Origin: Candidatus Faecicola pullistercoris
GTDB lineage: Bacteria > Bacillota > Clostridia > Christensenellales > CAG-917
Direction of reading: 5' to 3'
Assembly: GCA_018714105.1 (NCBI GenBank)
Contig: DVNW01000010.1
Span: forward strand, 1-64,000
DNA: 64,000 nucleotides
Shown: positions 53,861-63,348 of the stretch, piece by piece
Numbering within the stretch: position 1 is the first letter of the stretch
How the letters are laid out: each line of letters begins with the position of its first letter
Program-made: the position numbers and the translations under genes
Notes under the pieces: model-generated
What the model saw: the letters and a program-made list of their open reading frames with translations, nothing else
Database searches by the model: none
What the model was told of the DNA's origin: nothing

Positions 53861-53903
53861 AGGATGGTTCATTCGGCTACCCATCCGTAAAAAAATACCG
53901 GAG
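53861..53903 (+). promoter_or_regulatory. preQ1-I riboswitch
   Basis: Stem P1 pairs GGATGG (53862-53867) with CCATCC (53881-53886). The loop has the class I pattern TTC...CTAC (53868-53880). An A-rich tail (GTAAAAAAATA) follows. The pseudoknot can form between TTCGG (53872-53876) and CCGGA (53898-53902). CCGGA includes the ribosome-binding site of queT, so binding of preQ1 would block translation. All three hallmark elements are visible. Confidence 0.9.
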
Positions 53904-53910
53904 ATATTTT

Positions 53911-54453
53911 ATGAAATTTTCCACAAAATTCATTGCCCGTTCGGCAATAATCGCAGCAATCTATTTTGCACTTTCCATGTTACTGCAACCGCTTACTTAC
54001 GGTCCCGTGCAATTCCGCGTGGCTGAGGCGCTTACTATGCTTCCCTTTCTTATGACGGAGGGAGTATACGGCGTAATAATAGGCTGTTTCCTTACCAATC
54101 TGTTTTCCGGATACGGCGTATACGACGTAATATTCGGCACGCTGGCCACGGCGATAGCGGCCGTCCTAACGCGGATTATCAAAAACAAATGGCTGGCGGG
54201 GCTGCCTCCCGTGGCGGTAAACGCGCTCATACTTCCTCTGATATGGCTTTTGGCGGGCTCGACGGAAGAGAGCTACGCCGTTAACGCCCTTTCGATAACG
54301 GTTTCACAGGCGGTAATAGTATATGCAATAGGAATACCGATGGTAATACTTATCCGAAAGCGCCTGCCGGAGCTCGGCAAAACAAGGCCCGAAAACGTTT
54401 CGGACGCTCCCGAACCGGAGTCCGGCGAAAATGAAAACCGACCGTCGGAATAA
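53911..54453 (+). CDS. queT: Queuosine precursor transporter QueT (S component)
   Basis: Substrate-binding membrane subunit of an energy-coupling-factor transporter for queuosine precursors. 180 residues with about five to six hydrophobic segments up to residue 150 (IIAAIYFALSMLLQPLTYG, GVIIGCFLTNLF, VIFGTLATAIAAVLT, ALSITVSQAVIVYAIG) and an acidic tail. PVQFRVAEALTMLPFL is typical of QueT. The ATG at 53911 has GGAG 7 bases upstream, inside the riboswitch pseudoknot. ECF A/A'/T genes are not in the window, as expected for a group II system. No clear terminator downstream. Confidence 0.94.
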   Translation: MKFSTKFIARSAIIAAIYFALSMLLQPLTYGPVQFRVAEALTMLPFLMTEGVYGVIIGCFLTNLFSGYGVYDVIFGTLATAIAAVLTRIIKNKWLAGLPPVAVNALILPLIWLLAGSTEESYAVNALSITVSQAVIVYAIGIPMVILIRKRLPELGKTRPENVSDAPEPESGENENRPSE

Positions 54454-54676
54454 ATATCCCTAAGGTCTGCCTTTCCGTTTTTCCCGGCTCAAATATTTGA
54501 CGTGCGGCGCGTGCGGTGTCTGCCGCCGATATTGATTTTCGGACTCCCGCCGCCTCACAATCACGGTTTTATCCGTACGTTTACGAATATAATACTGAAT
54601 ATGTATAAATATTGGCGACCGTTGTCCGATGCGGCCGTCATAACGCATGTAAACGTTACGATTTATCCGAACGCGG

Positions 54677-55651
54677 TTAAATCTTCTCGATCCGTTCAGG
54701 ATATACCAGGCCGTTCTGTTTTCTGCACTCGTCCATAATACGCATTACGTTAATAGTATTTGCGGCTTTCATCACGCTGCTCTCGATAAGACCTTTACGA
54801 ATATCTTCTTCCGCCTTGTCGAATTGGAAAACATAACTGTTTTCGGCCTTTTTCACGCCGACTTTTTTACCGCCTGCATATAAAACCGCCTTTCTGGGCC
54901 TTGTAAACATAGGAATGACTATTTTACCTTTTGTACCGTATATCGTGCCCGTAAAACTTTTCAGGCCCTTAAACGTGCATGACAGATTGCACTTCGCATT
55001 GCCGTAATACAGTTCGATTTTATCTTCAAGATCGACGTTTTCTTCAATAATCTGTTTGCACACCACTTTATCGGGAACGCCGAAAAGCATTTCCGCGATC
55101 GATACGGGATATACGCCTAAATCAAGCAGAGCTCCGCCTGCATATTCGGCTTTGTATACTCTTTCGGAAACAAAAGGTTTACAGATTTGAAGCGGCATGC
55201 TGAAAGCGCCGTCAAACCCTCTGAGTTCTCCTATCGCGCCGTCTTCAATCCATTTTATAACGTCTTTGATAACAGGCTGAAATCTGGTCCACATCGCTTC
55301 GCACACAAACACGCCTTTTTCTTTGGAAAGTTGAAAAACGGCTTCCGCCTGCCGCGCGTTTACCGTAAATGACTTTTCGGTCAGTACGGGTACGTTGTGA
55401 TTGATACACTCCGTTAAATACCTGTAATGAGCGGAATGAGGCGTCGCGATATACACGGCATCCATTCTTTCATCCGCAAAAAACTTTTCGATATCGTCAT
55501 AACAAACCGCATTGAATTTTTTTGCGAACTTTTCAGCTTTCGATAAAGTTCTTGAATATACCGCAACCGCGCAGTGCCTTCCGCTGCCGGTAATCTGACC
55601 GAATACCGTATTTGCAATACTGCCCGTGCCTATGACGCCCCACTTAAACAT
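54677..55651 (-). CDS. Gfo/Idh/MocA family oxidoreductase
   Basis: 324 residues: N-terminal Rossmann domain with WGVIGTGSIANTVF, then TEKSFTVN in place of the usual EKP motif, and GGALLDLGVYPVSI in the C-terminal sheet domain with the catalytic acid. Acts on sugars or cyclitols with NAD(P)+; closest in pattern to the dihydrodiol/xylose dehydrogenase branch. AGGAG precedes the start. It has its own promoter (55690-55718) though it lies at the 3' end of the glycan island. Confidence 0.92.
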   Translation of the reverse strand: MFKWGVIGTGSIANTVFGQITGSGRHCAVAVYSRTLSKAEKFAKKFNAVCYDDIEKFFADERMDAVYIATPHSAHYRYLTECINHNVPVLTEKSFTVNARQAEAVFQLSKEKGVFVCEAMWTRFQPVIKDVIKWIEDGAIGELRGFDGAFSMPLQICKPFVSERVYKAEYAGGALLDLGVYPVSIAEMLFGVPDKVVCKQIIEENVDLEDKIELYYGNAKCNLSCTFKGLKSFTGTIYGTKGKIVIPMFTRPRKAVLYAGGKKVGVKKAENSYVFQFDKAEEDIRKGLIESSVMKAANTINVMRIMDECRKQNGLVYPERIEKI

Positions 55652-55689
55652 AACGAATTCTCCTGTTCGTTAATCTGTTCTGTATTTTT

Positions 55690-55718
55690 ATATTATCATA
55701 CTTTTGCCGTAAAGCCAA
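55690..55718 (-). promoter_or_regulatory. Promoter of the oxidoreductase gene
   Basis: TTGGCT (55713-55718), 17 bases, TAATAT (55690-55695). Confidence 0.55.
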
Positions 55719-55827
55719 TGTTTTTCCGAGCAATCCGGACGCAATAACCTGACGACTTGAAATTTCAAACCGCAGACGCACACTCTGCAATCCCCAAAGC
55801 AAATGCGGACCGTTGCTTGCCGCTGCT

Positions 55828-56856
55828 TTACGAAACGTACGCTCTTTCCACGGTTACCTCGGCGTCAGGCGAAATTTTTATCACCGTACCGCCGAGAAGC
55901 TGCTCGTCGAAATAGAATTGCCTGGACGATTTAACCCCGTAAGTCAAAGTTATTCCTTTGTAATTTACCGAATAATCGTTCACGTGATCGTGTCCGACGA
56001 AAACGTGCGTCGTCGCGCCTTTTTCCAGAATTTTACCGAACATGCCGGGATTATAGGTCGAGCAACAAACGTCTTCGTTTTTACTTCCGCTGCCTGTCGA
56101 AGGGTCGAAACCGCTTTCTTCCCAGTATTCGTAGGCCTCGATATATTCGGGAAAAGGTATATGGAAAAACATCATGGATTTGTCGTATCCGTTGTCGGTA
56201 AGGCCCTGTTGTAACCAATCGTACCAGATCACCTGTGACGGCGTGAATGAGCCGTATTCTTCTTTTCCCGCATAGCGCGTTACCCTGTTGCTGTCCATCA
56301 TGATAAGGCTGTAAAAAGGCAGTCCGTTCTTAGTCAGGTTAACAGCGTAATTTCCCGTGCCGCCGATATTGAAAGGGCCGTTTTCGTAGACGCAGTATTC
56401 GGAATTTTCATAGATTTCTCCCATACGGTATTTATCGGCTTTACCTTCGTCGTCGTGATTGCCGTAGACTATCGCCCACGGAATTTCAAACCCGTCCATA
56501 AGTTCGGCGACGTGTTTGGTATACATTAAGTTCGTAGGCCCGTACACCGTATCTCCCGTAATAACTATAAAATCCGGATTATTCTCTGAAACGAGCTTTT
56601 TTATAATACTATCGGTGTTTTTCGTCATATGCGGAAGATGATAATGCAAATCCGTAAGCTGTAAAACGGTAAACCCGTCTTCACCCGTCTCGATAACGGG
56701 GATATCGTTTATTTTGAATTCGTCGTACTCCGACCAGTACTCCGAGTCGTTGGCTTGCCCTTTCACCGGCAAAAATACGCCCAGCAAAACGACGGCAGTC
56801 ACCAGTGCCGCGGTTGCGGCGGCAACGCAAATTTTAACCGCTTTTTTCTTAATCAT
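55828..56856 (-). CDS. Membrane-anchored metallophosphoesterase 1
   Basis: 342 residues. A basic N-terminus and hydrophobic segment (residues 9-30) export or anchor the protein. The calcineurin-like core has all metal motifs: TDLHYH (Asp69, His71), TGDT (Asp102), GNHDDEG (Asn133-His134), a His in FFHIPFPEY and GHDHVND. Layout resembles Dcr2/PhoD-like phosphatases; a phosphomonoester substrate outside the membrane is likely. AGAGGTG precedes the start. It is one of three paralogues around the glycosidase genes. Confidence 0.88.
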   Translation of the reverse strand: MIKKKAVKICVAAATAALVTAVVLLGVFLPVKGQANDSEYWSEYDEFKINDIPVIETGEDGFTVLQLTDLHYHLPHMTKNTDSIIKKLVSENNPDFIVITGDTVYGPTNLMYTKHVAELMDGFEIPWAIVYGNHDDEGKADKYRMGEIYENSEYCVYENGPFNIGGTGNYAVNLTKNGLPFYSLIMMDSNRVTRYAGKEEYGSFTPSQVIWYDWLQQGLTDNGYDKSMMFFHIPFPEYIEAYEYWEESGFDPSTGSGSKNEDVCCSTYNPGMFGKILEKGATTHVFVGHDHVNDYSVNYKGITLTYGVKSSRQFYFDEQLLGGTVIKISPDAEVTVERAYVS

Positions 56857-56867
56857 AAAATCACCTC

Positions 56868-57920
56868 TTATTTATCTCGAGTTACGTTAAACACTCTTAC
56901 GTCTTTATCGATTTCAATCACCGTAGCGCCGTAGAAATCGGCGTCGTTCCAGGGCTTAGGCGAGCACCCCGTTTTAAGGCCGTATGTATAAACTATCCCG
57001 TCGTAAGCGATACTCGCATTGTTCTCGTGGTCGTGTCCGCAGAAAACGTGCGTAGTACTGCCCAGCCGCTTTGCGACGTCGATAAATCCCGAATCAACGG
57101 GCGCGGTTCCGGGCAGATATTTGCAATACCCGGATCCGTATTCCTCGGGTACGCGGTAAAAGCCGTTTTCGTCCTGATAGCAGATCCTTTCCACCGCCGT
57201 TCTGAACTGAGGCATTGCAAAATGAGAAAACGCCATCGAAGGTACGGTTTTTCCCTCTGCCGCAGCCATACCGTTTACGGTCCACTCGTACCAGGCGATC
57301 TGTTCGTAACCCATGTATATTTCGCGTTTGCCTTCGGCGCCGTAATCGTAATATCTGCCGTTATCGAACATGAACAGCGTCTCGATGACCTCACCGTCCT
57401 CAACCACGTTCACGGCGTAATTTCCTAGCCCGTAAAGATTTGACGGCCCTCTTCGGAAAAGGCAATAATCCGCTTTTTCGAACTTATCGGCCTGCCATTC
57501 GAGCGTGGCGTTGCCTTCCGAGTCGTGATTGCCGAATACGGGCGCCCAAGGCACCTTATAGCTTTCCATCTTTTCGATAAAACTCAAAGTAAGTATGTCG
57601 GTAGATATTCCCGAAACGTTGTCGCCCAAAGTAATTATCATATCGGGGCGTACTTCGTCTACCAGCTCGTCGGTCAGGCGGAATACTTCGTTGTTGGCAA
57701 GTATATCGCTCCATAACTGAAGGTCGGTAAACAACATTATTCTGAAAGGCTTATCTTTCTGTTTAGTCACGGTGGCTATGCTGTCTGAATCAAACTCGTC
57801 CGTTGCGCTCCATACGTCGGAAACCTTTTTGCCGGTTCTCGGAATAAACATTATGCATGCCGTTACCGCAATCACTCCGAAAAGGCATAGCGCCGCAATT
57901 TTTATTTTGCGTTTACTCAT
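56868..57920 (-). CDS. Membrane-anchored metallophosphoesterase 2 (variant site)
   Basis: 350 residues, same layout as its neighbour: N-terminal anchor (IAALCLFGVIAVTACIMF), then the calcineurin-like fold with GDNVSG, GNHDSEG, FSHFAMP and CGHDHENN. The first metal motif reads FTDLQLW, so the usual D-x-H His is Gln68. Gln at this place occurs in Mn-dependent ADP-ribose/CDP-alcohol diphosphatase-like enzymes, so activity may remain with another substrate. The start overlaps the GH35 stop by 8 bases, with AAGGAGG inside GH35. Confidence 0.85.
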   Translation of the reverse strand: MSKRKIKIAALCLFGVIAVTACIMFIPRTGKKVSDVWSATDEFDSDSIATVTKQKDKPFRIMLFTDLQLWSDILANNEVFRLTDELVDEVRPDMIITLGDNVSGISTDILTLSFIEKMESYKVPWAPVFGNHDSEGNATLEWQADKFEKADYCLFRRGPSNLYGLGNYAVNVVEDGEVIETLFMFDNGRYYDYGAEGKREIYMGYEQIAWYEWTVNGMAAAEGKTVPSMAFSHFAMPQFRTAVERICYQDENGFYRVPEEYGSGYCKYLPGTAPVDSGFIDVAKRLGSTTHVFCGHDHENNASIAYDGIVYTYGLKTGCSPKPWNDADFYGATVIEIDKDVRVFNVTRDK

Positions 57921-59982
57921 ACCGCACCTCCTCCTTTATGACGTATTTTAAAGAATAATCGGTTATTTCGGCTTCTCCGGGTTTAATGCCGATTTCGTTA
58001 TAAACCCGCCCTTTACCTTTTGAGGCGGCGGCACATATTTTAAAAGTCAGATCGGTAAATCCGTCCTTGCTCGCTATTCTTTTCAGCCTGAAAACAAAGT
58101 GCCCATCCGTATTGAACCCGTCGTCGACAAGCTTTTTTTCTTTGAACAACTGAAAGTCCAGACCTTTGACTCTTAAATCGATTTCTGCGTCCTCGGCGTT
58201 ATCAAGAAGCCCGTTATCGATTTTTATATTGTAAAAAACCTTTTTGCCGTGCGCCGGCATGAAAGTCGAAAAAGGCATTCTTTTTTTTGCAGTCTTTGTA
58301 ATTACAATTGCGTTTTTGGGTGCGTTTTCGGTTTTTTCCGCAAAGATTTTTCCGTCTTGCTCAAAAAGCGGATATTCGGAAAATATCGCCTTGCCGCCGA
58401 GAATATAAAGTTTCTTCGCCGCGGCCGGGTCGAGAAAATGCATAATAAGCTCTCCCCCTTCATTTTTAAAAACCTTTTCTGCCTCGGTTACCGTGGTTAT
58501 GCCGTTTGCCGCAGCCATGCGCACTTCGTTTGCGAATCTGACGAAATAAGCGTGAATTCGTCCGCCCTCTTCGAGTACGGCAACGGGCTGTGCGGTAATA
58601 TAATCGAACGTTATACCGCCGTAACTTTGTCTTACGGGTATAAAAAACATATCTCCCGCATTTACACGCAAATCGTCTATTTTCACCTTATATCCGTCAG
58701 CATCTATATCTATATCCAGACTGTAATTTTCAAGAGTCGCTCCCCTTTCGTAATCCGACACGAACACGTATCCTCCGGTCTCGTCCGCCCTGTATGAGAA
58801 ATAAGGCATATTCCTGTCGTCGGCAAAGAAAGTCTGCGTTCTTGCGAAACTTTGTCCGTTCTGCCGCAGAAAATAATGCATAAGCCTTAATCTGTCGGCA
58901 TGTCCGCGCACTTTACCGTCTTTGGAAACAGGCGCCTGAAAATCGTAATCCGCCACGGGATAGTCGTTCGGATAAAAAGTACGTCTGCTTTCCTGCATCG
59001 GCCTGTCCGACGGATTTCTGCCGCCGTGATACATGTAATACCCCTGCCATACCGCGCCCGAAGCCAGTTTGGCAAAAGCAATGCCGTATCCGTCGTTTTC
59101 GGATATTACTGGGCGTCTGTGGTGCGATACCTGATTTCCCGTTCCCGTCTCGCAGGTAGCGTAAGGAAAGCCCGAAAAATCGGCCGACGAGCTCTTTTTC
59201 CCCGACAAATCATCTCCTATCGCAACCTCGCTTCTCCCTGCCGTTACGGCAAATCTTCCCTGCGGCGGAAGAGGTTTTTTATTCTGAGTCCAGGGCGCTT
59301 CGGGATATCCTCCGAACATAGGTAAAAACCTTTTATCCGGATTATCCGCAGGCCACGCGGTCATGGTAAAAAAAGGCGTTTTGAAACCTGCCGTTTCCGC
59401 CGCCTCGCGCAATTTTACGATGTGAGAAATATTTCCCGTGTACTCGTTTTCGAGCTGCACCGCGAAAATAGTTTCTCCGTCGCAAAATTCTTTTACCCGC
59501 TCGGCAAGCGCCGTCCAGAACCTTTTGACAAAGTGCATATACAGCGGAGTGCTTTTTCTCTTTCCGGGCACGAATGCGAGATAATCCGGAAATCCTCCCC
59601 GTCTGACCTCGCCGTGGCACCACGGACCGATGCGCAGTATGACTTTCAGTCCGTGCCTTTTACACAGCGATACGAAACGGTTAATATCGTTATTTCCGCC
59701 GAAATCGAACTTTCCGGGGCGGCGTTCGTGATGATTCCAGAACACGTAAGTAGATACGCAATCCAGTCCTTGCGCCTTCATTTTGAGAATTTCCCTTTCC
59801 CAAAACCGGCAATCGTATCTGGAAAAATGAAACTCTCCCGCGGTAACGGTAACGGGAACGCCGTCCAAGGTGATATATCTGGACGTCGCATCATAAGCGG
59901 TAGGCACGTTGCCGAAAGCAAAATTTTCTCTGACGTCGCAAGGCGTGTAAACGACGTCGATTCTTTTATAGATTTTTCTCAT
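57913..59982 (-). CDS. GH35 beta-galactosidase
   Basis: 689 residues. The catalytic TIM barrel starts near residue 35 with GEFHFSRYDCRFWEREILKM, STYVFWNHHE and LRIGPWCHGEVRRGGFPDYL, diagnostic of GH35. Acid/base Glu180 lies in QLENEY; the nucleophile is probably Glu279 in ATCETGTGN. Beta-sandwich domains follow. No signal peptide, so probably cytoplasmic and exo-acting on beta-linked Gal, such as Gal-beta-1,3-GalNAc. Middle of the glycan island. Confidence 0.9.
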   Translation of the reverse strand: MRKIYKRIDVVYTPCDVRENFAFGNVPTAYDATSRYITLDGVPVTVTAGEFHFSRYDCRFWEREILKMKAQGLDCVSTYVFWNHHERRPGKFDFGGNNDINRFVSLCKRHGLKVILRIGPWCHGEVRRGGFPDYLAFVPGKRKSTPLYMHFVKRFWTALAERVKEFCDGETIFAVQLENEYTGNISHIVKLREAAETAGFKTPFFTMTAWPADNPDKRFLPMFGGYPEAPWTQNKKPLPPQGRFAVTAGRSEVAIGDDLSGKKSSSADFSGFPYATCETGTGNQVSHHRRPVISENDGYGIAFAKLASGAVWQGYYMYHGGRNPSDRPMQESRRTFYPNDYPVADYDFQAPVSKDGKVRGHADRLRLMHYFLRQNGQSFARTQTFFADDRNMPYFSYRADETGGYVFVSDYERGATLENYSLDIDIDADGYKVKIDDLRVNAGDMFFIPVRQSYGGITFDYITAQPVAVLEEGGRIHAYFVRFANEVRMAAANGITTVTEAEKVFKNEGGELIMHFLDPAAAKKLYILGGKAIFSEYPLFEQDGKIFAEKTENAPKNAIVITKTAKKRMPFSTFMPAHGKKVFYNIKIDNGLLDNAEDAEIDLRVKGLDFQLFKEKKLVDDGFNTDGHFVFRLKRIASKDGFTDLTFKICAAASKGKGRVYNEIGIKPGEAEITDYSLKYVIKEEVRYE

Positions 59983-60060
59983 AAAATTTACCCGTAGAGC
60001 GCGTCCCGAAGCGGTTTCGACTTAGGTATACGTGCAGACCGTGCCCCTAAAAATTCCGTC

Positions 60061-61347
60061 TTACTTAATATAGTAAGCGGTTGCGGCGTTGCATTCGAAA
60101 GACAGCTTTCCGTTATTAACCCGGTACTCTCCTGATTTTTTTAATCCCTCGGTCGTTATTGTGTATACGACGGCTTTTTCCGACGGCACGAAACATTCGG
60201 CCTGCGTTCGGCCGCCGCTGTAAACGGCGGTACCTCCCATAAAAGGCAGGCACACAAAATCCCCGTCTTTGACAGTACGCCCTCCTGAAACAATGCGTCC
60301 GTCGGCGTAACTAACCGTTCCGTCCTCGTACTCAACGAATTTGTTTCCGTTGCCTAATCTTTTCTTTTTCTTGCCCGCCAGGAAGAAAAACGGCAGATTT
60401 ATCGTATAAAACTGCTTTAAAAACTCGCCGTGCCAATCGTCTTTAAGCCATAAATCCTCGCAGTGAATATTTCTATAAAGCATCTTTCTTATTTTTTTGT
60501 GTTTTGGCATACCGCCGCAATACCTTTGAGGATAGTAATCGAAATACTCCTTCACGGTCATTTTGTCTACCCACCACACGGCGGGAATTTTATCAAGCAA
60601 GGCGATAGGATACCTTGCAGGAGTAACGTCTCTCGTAATTCTTCCGTACATTACCGCCGTGCCTTTTCCCTCTCGGTACGTGAATTCGGAAGTGATATCG
60701 ATACCCTTATCCGCAAAATATTCGATCATTTTGTCGCGATAAGACTGCATTTCGGCGGCGCTTACGAAAGGCTTTCTGTTTACGTAACACTGAAAATTGT
60801 CCACGTGTACCGTACCGGCCTCCTCTAACGGCAAAACCGAAAGCAGTTTGTCGGCGCGCTTTTTGAAAAGCCCGCTTTCCCACTCTTCCTTGTAACTGAC
60901 TTTATAACACGGCATACCGTTGTATTTTTCGATTTTAGCCGGTTTTCCGAAGGCGTTCCTTATCAGAGCGCCCGCCTTCACGAAATCGTCAAACAGCGGA
61001 CTGTCCTTGTATGCGTCGGCAAAATTAATATGTACGCTCACAACGGTATTGTATTTCTTGGCCTCTTCGATAAGCCACAGCAGACTGTCGCGCACAGTCG
61101 CGTCTTCCTTGCGCCCGATACCCTTGTTCACCTCGAAAAACGCAGGATATTTATCGTCGTGCCCGTTATATTGCCAGCCTACGAGATATACTATTTTTTT
61201 AACTCCGAGTGTAAGCGCGTCCGTTTCTTTTATGATTTTCAAAGCGTCTTCGCAGTTTCTGCGCACAATCGTCCCGCCTTTTCTGTCGGGGACTGCCATC
61301 ATGAGTTTGGTCATCATGCATTTGGTATAATCGTGTACCGATTTCAT
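60061..61347 (-). CDS. GH101/GH129-like alpha-N-acetylgalactosaminidase-type enzyme
   Basis: 428 residues. KIVYLVGWQYNGHDDKYPAF, then YNTVVSVHINFADAY match the start of the endo-alpha-GalNAcase (GH101) and GH129 barrels. Candidate catalytic residues are Asp183 in TVHVDNFQCY and Glu221 in DITSEFTY. It is far shorter than classic GH101 proteins, which are secreted and over 1000 residues; only the barrel and a small sandwich remain and no signal peptide is present. Likely acts on alpha-GalNAc-peptide or similar after uptake. AAGGAG precedes the start. Confidence 0.65.
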   Translation of the reverse strand: MKSVHDYTKCMMTKLMMAVPDRKGGTIVRRNCEDALKIIKETDALTLGVKKIVYLVGWQYNGHDDKYPAFFEVNKGIGRKEDATVRDSLLWLIEEAKKYNTVVSVHINFADAYKDSPLFDDFVKAGALIRNAFGKPAKIEKYNGMPCYKVSYKEEWESGLFKKRADKLLSVLPLEEAGTVHVDNFQCYVNRKPFVSAAEMQSYRDKMIEYFADKGIDITSEFTYREGKGTAVMYGRITRDVTPARYPIALLDKIPAVWWVDKMTVKEYFDYYPQRYCGGMPKHKKIRKMLYRNIHCEDLWLKDDWHGEFLKQFYTINLPFFFLAGKKKKRLGNGNKFVEYEDGTVSYADGRIVSGGRTVKDGDFVCLPFMGGTAVYSGGRTQAECFVPSEKAVVYTITTEGLKKSGEYRVNNGKLSFECNAATAYYIK

Positions 61348-61468
61348 AATTTACTCCTTATCCGTATTTTCATTAACGGCGCGGTGTCGTCGGTAAGCAT
61401 AAACGTATCGTCGTTTCCGCCCTAACCCTGATAGTTTTAAGACGGCTTATATGATGACGGCGGCACCG

Positions 61469-63337
61469 TCAAAGGTTTTCCCTGAATACTGTTTCAAAAG
61501 GCTTGAGCGCGCCTTCCACCCTTCCTATTTCGGGCAAATCGAAAGAATATCTCCGTTCTTTTCCGCCGCTGTTTCTGATCATAACCGCATATCTTTGGCC
61601 CTTTACCGCGTAATATCCGTAAACCTCGCCTTTTTCGGGCCGGCCGCCGAAAAACTGCGCGGTTGAAAGCAACTCGAAATTGTTTTCGGCCCATTTCAGA
61701 ACGTCGGCGGCGATTTTCCACTTTGAGTCGCTCATCATGGCCGGCGAAAAATACAATTCGGCAAGCCCGCTGCCCCGCATCATGCAGCACTTCATATAAA
61801 GATAAAATTCCTCGTCGGAGTACGTGACCGTTTTTTTGCCCCGTTTGGAAACGTTCACGTTTCGTATCGCGTAACACGGCTCGTGATTGTAAACGTGCGC
61901 CGCCGGAAACTGCAATTGTCTTGTCTCGTAAAAATCGCGATATCTTCCGTCACGGTAATTCAGGCACATTGATAAATCGCTGCCTTTGCCTGCGTAACCC
62001 ATATCCGACGCATTGTTCATCCACACGTAATCCACCCATTTCAAAAACCACGGCGAACAGTTTACGTACGAGGTTATATTAAGGCAAATATCGGGACTTA
62101 CTCTTCTGATTTTTTCAAAACCTTTAACCCAATCTTCCCACAAACAGGTGTAAAACGCCAGACCGTTACCCTTTGCGGGAATATGATTATGATCCTTTTT
62201 GCGGCAAGGGCTTTTTGCAAAACCGTCTATTTTATAATAGTCGACGTTAAATTCCGTTACGAATTTGCACATCAGGTCGCATAAGCGGTCTATATATTTC
62301 TTATCCGCCGTACAAATATCTTTCGATACCGTATTTACGTGATAACCTATGGTTTTTAAAAGTCTGGCATATTTTATTGTCTGCGAAGTGTATCCTCCCC
62401 TCGGCCCGAACCATACGCCGAAAGTACTGCCCAGGCTTTTAGTAAGGGCGGCTTCGTCCGAAAACCCGTTTTTGAATTTGTCGTTAAAATTCCAGAAAAG
62501 AGGTTTTTTGTATTCGGCCCATCCGTCGTCGATAACATAGCAATCCAAATTTCTCAGGCCGGCCTTTTTAAAGCCCTCGTATACCTGAGTGAACGAGTTT
62601 TTTATTTTCTGCGGCGTAATATCGAGCATGTTATCGTACCAGCTGTTAAACTGCAATCTGAAAACCGAAGGCCTGGAAAAAGTCCGAACGTACCCGAAAA
62701 ACGCACGACGCATATATGAAAACTCTGCCTTTTGCCCTGCTCCCGTAACAAGCGGCGGAATTTCGTACGCGCCGTCCGAAGCCAGCTCGCCGAAAGTTCT
62801 GCCTGTATTGTACCTGAAAAAAGCCACTCCCCTTTTAACTGAATTTTCGCCCGTAGGTGTTTCAAGTCCGAAAAACAAGTCTTCTATATAAACAGGCTGC
62901 CCGAGTCTTGCAATGCGAGACGACAGATAGGTCCTTCCCGCGTATGGCGCCTGCCAAACGAACCCCGCTTTTTTAACTCCGATTCTTTCAGCAGCGACGT
63001 ATCGCAGGAACAGCTTTTTATCCTCTGAAACAAGCCTGACGCTTTTTATCAGCTCGCCGCTGTCCGACGGCCTGTATTCCACTTCCGCACTCAAACGCCC
63101 CGTCCTGTCAGACACGGTATAACCCTTGCCGTCTATACGGACAAGCACACCTTCGCATTCCCTGAAATATTTTTTTACGCCCGACAATGATTCAGAATAG
63201 CAAATTTCAAATCCGTACAAATCGGCGCGCGTTTTCCTTCCCGTTAAGGTATTTTCGTAATCCGCCCTTAAAATTTGCTTTTCGTCGCAATAAAGGGTTT
63301 TAACTATGTTTTTTGAAGAATAAATATATGTTTTCAT
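61469..63337 (-). CDS. GH36-like (clan GH-D) alpha-glycosidase
   Basis: 622 residues: an N-terminal beta-sandwich (1-220), a TIM barrel with FNSWYDNMLDIT, YVIDDGWAEY and the probable nucleophile Asp371 in VDYYKIDGF, then a C-terminal sandwich. SDMGYAGKGSDLSMCLNY carries the likely acid/base Asp445 or Asp454. The pattern fits alpha-galactosidase or alpha-N-acetylgalactosaminidase relatives of GH36/GH27; the substrate is unproven. No signal peptide. AAGGAG precedes the start, 11 bases after the third phosphoesterase. Confidence 0.75.
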   Translation of the reverse strand: MKTYIYSSKNIVKTLYCDEKQILRADYENTLTGRKTRADLYGFEICYSESLSGVKKYFRECEGVLVRIDGKGYTVSDRTGRLSAEVEYRPSDSGELIKSVRLVSEDKKLFLRYVAAERIGVKKAGFVWQAPYAGRTYLSSRIARLGQPVYIEDLFFGLETPTGENSVKRGVAFFRYNTGRTFGELASDGAYEIPPLVTGAGQKAEFSYMRRAFFGYVRTFSRPSVFRLQFNSWYDNMLDITPQKIKNSFTQVYEGFKKAGLRNLDCYVIDDGWAEYKKPLFWNFNDKFKNGFSDEAALTKSLGSTFGVWFGPRGGYTSQTIKYARLLKTIGYHVNTVSKDICTADKKYIDRLCDLMCKFVTEFNVDYYKIDGFAKSPCRKKDHNHIPAKGNGLAFYTCLWEDWVKGFEKIRRVSPDICLNITSYVNCSPWFLKWVDYVWMNNASDMGYAGKGSDLSMCLNYRDGRYRDFYETRQLQFPAAHVYNHEPCYAIRNVNVSKRGKKTVTYSDEEFYLYMKCCMMRGSGLAELYFSPAMMSDSKWKIAADVLKWAENNFELLSTAQFFGGRPEKGEVYGYYAVKGQRYAVMIRNSGGKERRYSFDLPEIGRVEGALKPFETVFRENL

Positions 63338-63348
63338 AACTTCTCCTT

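Noticed and set aside
54460-54648. 62-codon minus-strand frame between queT and the oxidoreductase gene
   Set aside because: Arg-rich, no ribosome-binding site, no recognisable pattern; treated as non-coding.
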